Shown here: positions 21,516 through 26,234 of the stretch, one piece after another | Numbering within the stretch: the first letter of the stretch is position 1 | Layout: each line of letters starts with the position of its first letter | Origin: a virus | Virus record (IMG/VR): IMGVR_UViG_3300044911_002797 | Span: 1 to 26,234 of that record | DNA: 26,234 nucleotides | Reading direction: 5' to 3' (one strand) | Notes under the pieces: generated by a model | Database searches by the model: none | Told to the model about the DNA's origin: nothing | What the model saw: only the letters and a program-made list of their open reading frames with translations | Position numbers and translations under genes: made by a program

Positions 21516-21787
21516 TTATATAAATTAAACATATATTCAGGAATTCCAAGGTCTATTAAACGAGAGTTTGATAGACCTTTTCCTTTTAATATTTCTATAA
21601 CAGATTTCCAAAATTTTCTAAATGCAGCGTTTCTACGAGAACCAATCTCCATATTTTTTATTGAAAAGTATTTTTTGCTAAATTTATTATCCCAATTAGA
21701 TTCTAGTTTTTTAGCCCATTCTGGTATGTCTCTAAAATCAAATTCTAATTGATTCATCATCGATTCATAATAAGTATCAAATTTCAT
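21512..21787 (-). CDS. Small hypothetical late protein
   Basis: I do not recognise this 91-residue protein. It begins MKFDTYYESMMNQLEFDF and has an aromatic, Lys-rich helical body (IPEWAKKLESNWDNKFSKKY) with a basic stretch RRNAAFRKFWKSV. The N terminus is loosely like the leaders of the other minus-strand late genes but lacks a clear LxE|A site. It sits alone on the minus strand, has a TATTAAATA box ending 5 nt before the ATG, and shares a 31-bp divergent promoter region with the next plus-strand gene. A role in the virion or assembly is plausible. Confidence 0.6.
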   Translation of the reverse strand: MKFDTYYESMMNQLEFDFRDIPEWAKKLESNWDNKFSKKYFSIKNMEIGSRRNAAFRKFWKSVIEILKGKGLSNSRLIDLGIPEYMFNLYN

Positions 21788-21792
21788 GTGAT

Positions 21793-21801
21793 TATTTAAT
21801 A
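21793..21801 (-). promoter_or_regulatory. Late promoter box, minus-strand small gene
   Basis: On the minus strand it reads TATTAAATA, then ATCAC, then the ATG ending at 21787, with 5-nt spacing. Confidence 0.58.
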
Positions 21802-21805
21802 CTCT

Positions 21806-21813
21806 AATAAATA
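21806..21813 (+). promoter_or_regulatory. Late promoter box, baseplate operon
   Basis: AATAAATA ends 5 nt before the ATG at 21819. With the opposing box at 21793-21801 it forms a 31-bp divergent promoter. The next two genes follow at 1 and 3 bases and lack clear boxes. Confidence 0.58.
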
Positions 21814-21818
21814 TTCTT

Positions 21819-22424
21819 ATGCCACTAATTAATAGCGAAGACGGTACAGTCCCTCAACAAGCTTTTAAATACGCCGTAAATGGCACCGCAGATAGTCTAA
21901 TGGCGGCTACTAAACAAGCGATGTGCTTAACTACTGGAATATTTGGCATACTGTCAAATCCGTCTTCTATAATGGGCGCTTTAGCAGGAGCGGCAATAGG
22001 ATTAGCAACATCTATTATTGGAATAGCTACTAAAATTATCATGGATAAAGTCCGTGATTTAACTAATTCAATATTATCTCCACTGAGATTAATTACCGCA
22101 GAAATACAAAATTTAACCGCTAAATTATTAAGTATACAACAAACTGTATATAGATTAAAAGCAAAATCTAAAGCTTTAGAAGACTATTTAAAAAGTAGGC
22201 AAGATTGTAGCGCACAAGCTGCAAATATGTTGAATTGTTTGATTCAAAATATTAATAATAAAATAACAAATAAAGTGGCGAAGAATATAGATAAATCACT
22301 TACTCCTTTAGTTAATAGCGTAGATAAAAGTATGAGAGGGGTAAATGGCGTGTTGCATAGTCACATTAAAAGACACACAAGATTTGTTGATAAAGCGGAT
22401 AAACAAACTAAATTATTAATATAA
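21819..22424 (+). CDS. Hydrophobic helical protein upstream of baseplate hub
   Basis: This 201-residue protein has a long hydrophobic, glycine-rich region (about 35-75), including GALAGAAIGLATSIIGIATK, which could form one or two membrane-inserting helices. It is followed by a long helical segment (76-130), then a Cys pair (130 and 140) and an Asn/Lys-rich C-terminal part. It ends 1 base before the hub gene and has a late box 5 nt before its ATG, so it leads the baseplate operon. A role at the tail tip, perhaps as a chaperone, plug or membrane-active ejection protein, is suggested by position; I recognise no family. Confidence 0.6.
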   Translation: MPLINSEDGTVPQQAFKYAVNGTADSLMAATKQAMCLTTGIFGILSNPSSIMGALAGAAIGLATSIIGIATKIIMDKVRDLTNSILSPLRLITAEIQNLTAKLLSIQQTVYRLKAKSKALEDYLKSRQDCSAQAANMLNCLIQNINNKITNKVAKNIDKSLTPLVNSVDKSMRGVNGVLHSHIKRHTRFVDKADKQTKLLI

Positions 22425-22425
22425 T

Positions 22426-23655
22426 ATGCCAATTAAAAAAGACGGTAAAAATTATGGATTTTTCAGAGGCATGGTTCTACAAAATAATGATCCTTTGAGA
22501 ATGGGAAGAATTAAAGTTTTTATACCAGAATTTTCAGCACATGTTGCTAGATCATCTGGAATGGATCCTACTATCTCGGAAGCAAGGTTTGCTGGTGGAG
22601 CTAACATAGATACTTTTATAAATGCTGAAGTAAGAGAAAAATTAAAATCAGCACTTCCTTGGTGCGAACAAGCTTCTCCATTAATTGGTTCGGGTACGGC
22701 TGGAGTGTGTGATGTTAAGAATAATAGAGCTACTGTTGGTGAAGGATATAGGGGAAGTGAATTTGAAGTAATAGGGGAAGAGTCTATCACACCAACAGGA
22801 GAATCAGTTTCTCCTAAAGCTGCGATGTCCGTAAACGCTATACCCGGCGGCTTCAGTCAAGGATACAAAACTGGATTAATCGACACCTACAATGAATCTT
22901 TAGCTCCAACTGGATACAACAATGCCGTGAAAGGAATGTTATCTATACCAAAGGTTGGATCTCATGTATGGGTGTTTTTCGAAAATGGAAACATACAGCA
23001 TCCAGTTTATTTTGGATATGTATTTGATAAAAGCGATTGGAATTCTGTATTCAATCCTCAAGAGAGTAATCCCGATCCGCACTATCCCGGCGGATCAGAG
23101 AACATCCCAGACGATGGCCAGCCTTTCTTTAGTACTGGAAAGACTGTATTAAATACTAAAGCTGGATCTTTAGAGTTTATAGAAACTGATGATTTAGAAA
23201 AAATAAAAATTTCCCAATATAGCGGATCATTTTATGAAATATCGAATCATGTAACTGCCGAAGTTTGTGTTGAAAACAGAACCTCAGTGGTAAATGAAAA
23301 TAGTTTTGAAACAGTCAAAGGCAAAAAGGTCACTACAGTGTTGGGAGATTGTCATGAAACTTACAGAGGAAATCATGTAATTCATTACGGAGATCCAGAT
23401 AACAAATATCTATATGAAAGTTGGATGGAGGCAGCTGAACCGGCCTTTCAACAAGCATCATTATTTAATAAAAAAGAAATTACCGCAGATGATCCAACAT
23501 TAAACGGAAAATCTAAAGGCAATAGTAATGCCAATTACTCGCATCCATCAAAATTGACTTTAGAAAAAGATTGGACTAGTCATATTAAAGGTGAGGCTGG
23601 AAATCCAAGTTCATATTCAAAAAAGGTACAGCATACGTATTTAGGAGTAAAATAA
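22426..23655 (+). CDS. Baseplate hub protein with gp5-type OB domain
   Basis: This 409-residue protein starts with the OB-fold domain of contractile-tail hubs: GFFRGMVLQNNDPLRMGRIK (11-30), VFIPEF, then LPWCEQASPL and, later, GMLSIPKVGSHVWVFFENGN with HPVYFGYVF. This is the pattern in T4 gp5 and VgrG-like proteins, which form the trimeric hub below the tail tube. The C-terminal half (about 240-330) has short repeating strands suited to a beta-prism or beta-helix. No lysozyme domain, as in T4 gp5, is visible, so cell-wall cutting must come from another gene. It is followed 3 bases later by the spike gene. Confidence 0.82.
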   Translation: MPIKKDGKNYGFFRGMVLQNNDPLRMGRIKVFIPEFSAHVARSSGMDPTISEARFAGGANIDTFINAEVREKLKSALPWCEQASPLIGSGTAGVCDVKNNRATVGEGYRGSEFEVIGEESITPTGESVSPKAAMSVNAIPGGFSQGYKTGLIDTYNESLAPTGYNNAVKGMLSIPKVGSHVWVFFENGNIQHPVYFGYVFDKSDWNSVFNPQESNPDPHYPGGSENIPDDGQPFFSTGKTVLNTKAGSLEFIETDDLEKIKISQYSGSFYEISNHVTAEVCVENRTSVVNENSFETVKGKKVTTVLGDCHETYRGNHVIHYGDPDNKYLYESWMEAAEPAFQQASLFNKKEITADDPTLNGKSKGNSNANYSHPSKLTLEKDWTSHIKGEAGNPSSYSKKVQHTYLGVK

Positions 23656-23658
23656 TAT

Positions 23659-24708
23659 ATGCCAGCAGTAAAAATTAAACAACCCGCTAGTAAAGAGTCG
23701 CAAGCCGAAGTTCTAAAAAACGTAGCCGAAAAGGTTATGGATGTGGAAATGCAAATGCCGCCAGGTGGATCTTACATGATCCATTACGAAAAAAACAAAT
23801 ACGAACACATAGGGTTATCCACTAATGTGTCTCCACCTACTAGAAAGCACAATGCAAAATTTAGACCTAAAGCCGTCGAAATTGATAGTGATGGTTCTTT
23901 TCAAAGACAAGAGCAAGTTCAATATGTAGAAGAAGTAGAAAACTCTAGGTTTCCTTGTGGCTTCTATAATATAGAAGTTGGTAATAGATATAATCTTACT
24001 GTAGGAAGTGGTGGTATGGGGTTAAAGACTGCTGGAAGTTTTAAAATAGCCGGTGATGGTAGAGGGGTAATTACTGCTGGAGATGAGTTATATATGTCGT
24101 CTCAAGGAAATATTAATATAGCCAGCAGTGACAATATATCTATTGTAGGAAAATCATTAACATTGGAAACGCCCAATCAAGTAGTAGTAAACTCCAATTT
24201 AGGAGTAAACAAAAACATGATTGTAAACGGAGGAGCATTTATTGATGGAGAAGTGTTTTTAAACCATATTAGCTGTCCAGCTGAAGTTCAATATACTGGA
24301 GGTGGTATAGGTAGTTATGGGCAGTTAATGGTCGGCGCTGGTCCAACTGGAAGTATTAAAGGTAATGGTGGCGGTGGTGCAATTATAGCCTATGCAGATG
24401 TGAGTTATATTAAGAGTTTATATCAAAGTATCGGAGCACCAAAAGCTCCGTGGACAATGGTGGATAAAGTTCCTGTTATGGTATTGCCAGACAGCTCAAT
24501 TGGACTGGCTTCATCTGTTGGGAATACAGCAGCATCAAATCCTACATATTCAGTATTTGTATACCCACATGAACATCCATTTAATAATATTCCATTGTCG
24601 TTTACTACTGGGAATAATAAAAATAGAGACAATGCCGCTGCTATGAACAGCGGACAAAATTTAATGAAAGCTAAGCCAATATCACATGGTTATAAAACTC
24701 CTCAATAA
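23659..24708 (+). CDS. Beta-helical baseplate central spike protein
   Basis: This 349-residue protein contains a run of short strands characteristic of trimeric spike beta-helices: NRYNLTVGSGGMGLKTAGSF, GVITAGDELYMSSQGNINIA, then NISIVGKSLTLETPNQVVVN (about 108-185). The distal part holds a glycine-rich loop and YPHEHPFNNIPL (302-313). His304 and His306 form an H-x-H, as in P2 gpV and phi92 gp138 spike tips, where it binds iron. It follows the hub gene by 3 bases and probably completes the membrane-piercing device that T4 builds into gp5 itself. The iron site is inferred from the motif alone. Confidence 0.72.
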   Translation: MPAVKIKQPASKESQAEVLKNVAEKVMDVEMQMPPGGSYMIHYEKNKYEHIGLSTNVSPPTRKHNAKFRPKAVEIDSDGSFQRQEQVQYVEEVENSRFPCGFYNIEVGNRYNLTVGSGGMGLKTAGSFKIAGDGRGVITAGDELYMSSQGNINIASSDNISIVGKSLTLETPNQVVVNSNLGVNKNMIVNGGAFIDGEVFLNHISCPAEVQYTGGGIGSYGQLMVGAGPTGSIKGNGGGGAIIAYADVSYIKSLYQSIGAPKAPWTMVDKVPVMVLPDSSIGLASSVGNTAASNPTYSVFVYPHEHPFNNIPLSFTTGNNKNRDNAAAMNSGQNLMKAKPISHGYKTPQ

Positions 24709-25353
24709 TTAGAGGATTTCATCGACTAATCCATACTTTAAACAAGAGGCAGAGTCTAGCCATATATCTCTTTTAAGGATAGCTTCCAATTCTTTCATTG
24801 GAAATTTGGTATATTGTTTGTAAATGCTTTTAATAATTTCCATTAACTTAACATTATTTTCCTGTTCATCTTTGAGATGCTCAAATGTCCCACATGCAAA
24901 TGAAGATAGTTGATGAATTAACATTAGCGAATTTTTTCCAATAAATCTTTTAGCTCCAGCTACTGTCATTAGTGTTGCCGCACTGGCGCAGCTTCCTTCC
25001 ACATAAGTCCATACTTTAGATTTCAAACCTCTAATTGTATCTACTGTGGATAGTCCAGCCAATAAATCTCCACCAAAACTATTAATTCGTAAATGTATAA
25101 TTGGAGTGTATGTTGGATTGTTTATGACTACAGCAGATTGACATAATTTACAATCAATTTCTCTCAGCAATCTATTAACTTCGGCACACGAAGTTAATGT
25201 GACATCCGAATAAAAATGTATTGTATTATCGAAAGATTTAATAGATCCTGCCGTATTTAAAATATCTGCCATTGTTAAATGTTGGCTAAGCTGTTCGGCG
25301 TTAATAGCAATGTCTTGCTCCTCTTCAGTAGACCCCCAGTATTTTTTTCGCAT
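24709..25353 (-). CDS. clpP: ClpP-like serine protease
   Basis: This 214-residue protein has the ClpP fold: PIIHLRINSFGGDLLAGL (84-101), then VEGSCASAATLMTVAGAKRF (118-137) with the nucleophile Ser124, and NSLMLIHQLSS with His147. RDIWLDSASCLKYGLVDEIL (195-214) supplies Asp196 and the conserved ending. All three triad residues are present, so it should be active. The first 45 residues are atypical. ClpP needs a Clp ATPase, not seen here, so it may pair with a host ATPase or act alone, possibly on phage structural proteins. Its stop abuts the spike gene's stop (TAATTA). It starts 6 bases after the PAS gene ends, probably in one operon. Confidence 0.85.
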   Translation of the reverse strand: MRKKYWGSTEEEQDIAINAEQLSQHLTMADILNTAGSIKSFDNTIHFYSDVTLTSCAEVNRLLREIDCKLCQSAVVINNPTYTPIIHLRINSFGGDLLAGLSTVDTIRGLKSKVWTYVEGSCASAATLMTVAGAKRFIGKNSLMLIHQLSSFACGTFEHLKDEQENNVKLMEIIKSIYKQYTKFPMKELEAILKRDIWLDSASCLKYGLVDEIL

Positions 25354-25359
25354 ACTTAA

Positions 25360-25923
25360 TTATTTACCTAAAACTTTAGATAAACCAAGTATGAATACTC
25401 TCTTGTGATTATCATCAAATATATCAGTAGCAGTACACTTAACTTTAGTTATTTCTTTAGTTATTCTATGCTGATATCTAAAAATTTCTTCAAATGGATT
25501 ATTGTGTTCAATTAAATTTATCCATTTCTCTTGGACGACTTCTCTATCTTGTGGATGTACTGATAAGAGCCAATTATGTCCCAATGCCTCACTTTCAGTA
25601 AGACCTGTTAACGATACCCATTTACCATTAACTTTAATACAATCTCCATTAGAATCGCAAACAAATTGTCCGATCTCTAAACTTTCTAAAATAGAATTTA
25701 CAATTTTGTATTGAAGTTGCATCTGCGAATACATGCTAGATTGCACTTCCTTTATATTACTAATTTTTTCTGGAACTTGACTTATAAGTTGCATTGAAGT
25801 ACTAAAAAAACTATTTTTTATTTTTTTAATTAAAAGATTATATGTAGTATATAATATAGCTAATACAGAAAGCGCATAATAAACATGCTCGACATTATTA
25901 AACAATTTTAAAAAATTCTCCAT
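25360..25923 (-). CDS. Membrane-anchored single PAS-domain protein
   Basis: This 187-residue protein has one membrane helix (about 13-32), a coiled linker (about 45-75) and a PAS domain (76-184). PAS features are GQFVCDSNGDCIKVNGKW (85-102), LTGLTESEALGHNWLLSVHP (105-124) with the typical W-x-x-x-V-H-P-x-D-R, and the closing strands KCTATDIFD and VFILGLSKVL. No kinase, cyclase or HTH follows, so it is a sensor without an obvious output domain. PAS domains bind ligands or cofactors and mediate dimerisation. It lies between a small membrane protein and ClpP on the minus strand. The domain call is strong, the function open. Confidence 0.8.
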   Translation of the reverse strand: MENFLKLFNNVEHVYYALSVLAILYTTYNLLIKKIKNSFFSTSMQLISQVPEKISNIKEVQSSMYSQMQLQYKIVNSILESLEIGQFVCDSNGDCIKVNGKWVSLTGLTESEALGHNWLLSVHPQDREVVQEKWINLIEHNNPFEEIFRYQHRITKEITKVKCTATDIFDDNHKRVFILGLSKVLGK

Positions 25924-25944
25924 AAAAATTTATATTAATATTAG

Positions 25945-26178
25945 TTATTGACTATCATCTTTTTTAAAAAAACCTGATACTGAAGTATCAAAAAAAGCCT
26001 TCATTGCGATGACTGCTGGGAGTACAGATTTTATAGTCAATTTAATCCAATCTAATAATTTGAAAGCTTCTAAGCTATGGATGTTATCTATTTGAGCTTC
26101 GAATCCTATCAATAAAGAAGCGAAAAAATAAAACGCAATTTTAAAATACATTGATATAGTTGAACTTTTTTCTCCCAT
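25945..26178 (-). CDS. Small two-helix membrane protein, holin candidate
   Basis: This 77-residue protein has two likely membrane helices: about 8-28 (SMYFKIAFYFFASLLIGF) and about 46-65 (LTIKSVLPAVIAMKAFFDTS), and ends with a charged tail (GFFKKDDSQ). Size, two helices and charged tail resemble class II holins, which open the inner membrane at lysis. The linker carries charges (AQIDNIHSLEAFKLLDW). A late-type box (ATTAAATA) lies 5 nt before the ATG, consistent with lysis timing. No endolysin gene is in the window. Other small membrane proteins would look the same, so the call is tentative. Confidence 0.5.
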   Translation of the reverse strand: MGEKSSTISMYFKIAFYFFASLLIGFEAQIDNIHSLEAFKLLDWIKLTIKSVLPAVIAMKAFFDTSVSGFFKKDDSQ

Positions 26179-26183
26179 ATTAT

Positions 26184-26192
26184 TATTTAATA
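26184..26192 (-). promoter_or_regulatory. Late promoter box, holin-candidate operon
   Basis: On the minus strand it reads TATTAAATA, then ATAAT, then the ATG ending at 26178, with 5-nt spacing. It may drive the holin candidate, the PAS gene and clpP. Confidence 0.55.
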
Positions 26193-26211
26193 AAAACCTT
26201 ATATAAAATAT

Positions 26212-26234
26212 AAAAAAAGCCGCATAAGTTTATG
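26212..26234 (-). terminator. Terminator cut by the right window edge (minus strand)
   Basis: The + strand reads seven A, then GCCGCATA, AGTT, TATG, and would complete a hairpin if CGGC follows outside the window. On the minus strand this is a hairpin followed by a T-tract, which would end transcription of a gene lying beyond the edge, just before the holin-candidate promoter. Confidence 0.5.

Noticed and set aside
25361-25368. GGTAAATA as a late box for clpP
   Set aside because: It is the end of the PAS gene (Gly-Lys-stop), spacing to the ATG is 7 nt, and the match is weak; read-through from the upstream promoter is simpler.
25924-25936. TATAAATT just before the PAS gene as a late promoter
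   Set aside because: The spacing is only 3 nt and the last base does not match, so it cannot be told from background AT-rich sequence.
1-26234. tRNA genes, CRISPR arrays, insertion sequences
   Set aside because: No cloverleaf-like intergenic sequence, regularly spaced repeats or transposase-like protein was seen; nearly all space is coding.

Overview
This window is a segment of a tailed-phage genome, specifically a T4-like myovirus with very AT-rich DNA. It carries recognisable relatives of T4 gp13, gp15, gp20 (portal), gp4, gp21 (prohead protease), gp22 (scaffold), gp23 (major capsid protein), gp31 (GroES-like co-chaperonin), gp62 (clamp-loader small subunit) and a gp5-like baseplate hub. 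An outer-membrane lipoprotein with spanin architecture and a set of surface-sugar genes point to a Gram-negative host. Almost no start codon has a Shine-Dalgarno sequence, so the host or the phage probably initiates translation another way. I cannot name the host.

Layout. Bases 1-5481 are a surface-glycan cassette, all on the plus strand: a partial FkbM-type methyltransferase, a GT9-like transferase, a SAM methyltransferase, a GT4-like transferase, a ColD-type sugar 3-dehydratase, a small unknown gene and GDP-mannose 4,6-dehydratase. Bases 5491-8742 hold DNA-metabolism and folding genes (gp62-like, GroES-like, two unknowns, and an XPD/DinG-type helicase). Bases 8742-19561 are the neck and head block: gp15, portal, gp13, a u-spanin-like lipoprotein, gp4, a minus-strand candidate internal protein, gp21, an inserted FkbM-like gene, a small Lys-rich protein, gp22 and gp23. 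Two strong terminators with identical GAAA loops follow the capsid gene. Bases 19658-24708 hold small unknown genes on both strands, then a structural protein of unknown role, a hydrophobic protein, the baseplate hub and a beta-helical spike. Bases 24709-26178 are minus strand: a ClpP-like protease, a membrane-anchored PAS-domain protein and a small two-helix membrane protein (holin candidate).

How the genes work together. The head genes form one assembly pathway: GroES-like help for capsid folding, scaffold plus portal prohead, maturation cleavage by gp21, and completion by gp4, gp13 and gp15. Several small proteins begin with a short segment ending in an LxE or IxE site, like T4 proteins packaged inside the prohead and trimmed by gp21. 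The sugar genes would make GDP-4-keto-6-deoxymannose and then its 3-deoxy derivative, probably to alter a host or virion surface glycan.

The most striking signal is regulatory. Nearly every structural gene, on both strands, has a T4-late-type box (TATAAATA or a close variant), usually exactly 5 nt before the ATG. By T4 rules transcription would start at the A of the start codon, so most late mRNAs should be leaderless. The glycan and replication genes lack a good box. The capsid gene is the clear exception: it has a leader of about 50 nt containing a hairpin. There is no gene-free stretch over 300 bases, and I see no tRNA, rRNA, CRISPR array or insertion sequence.
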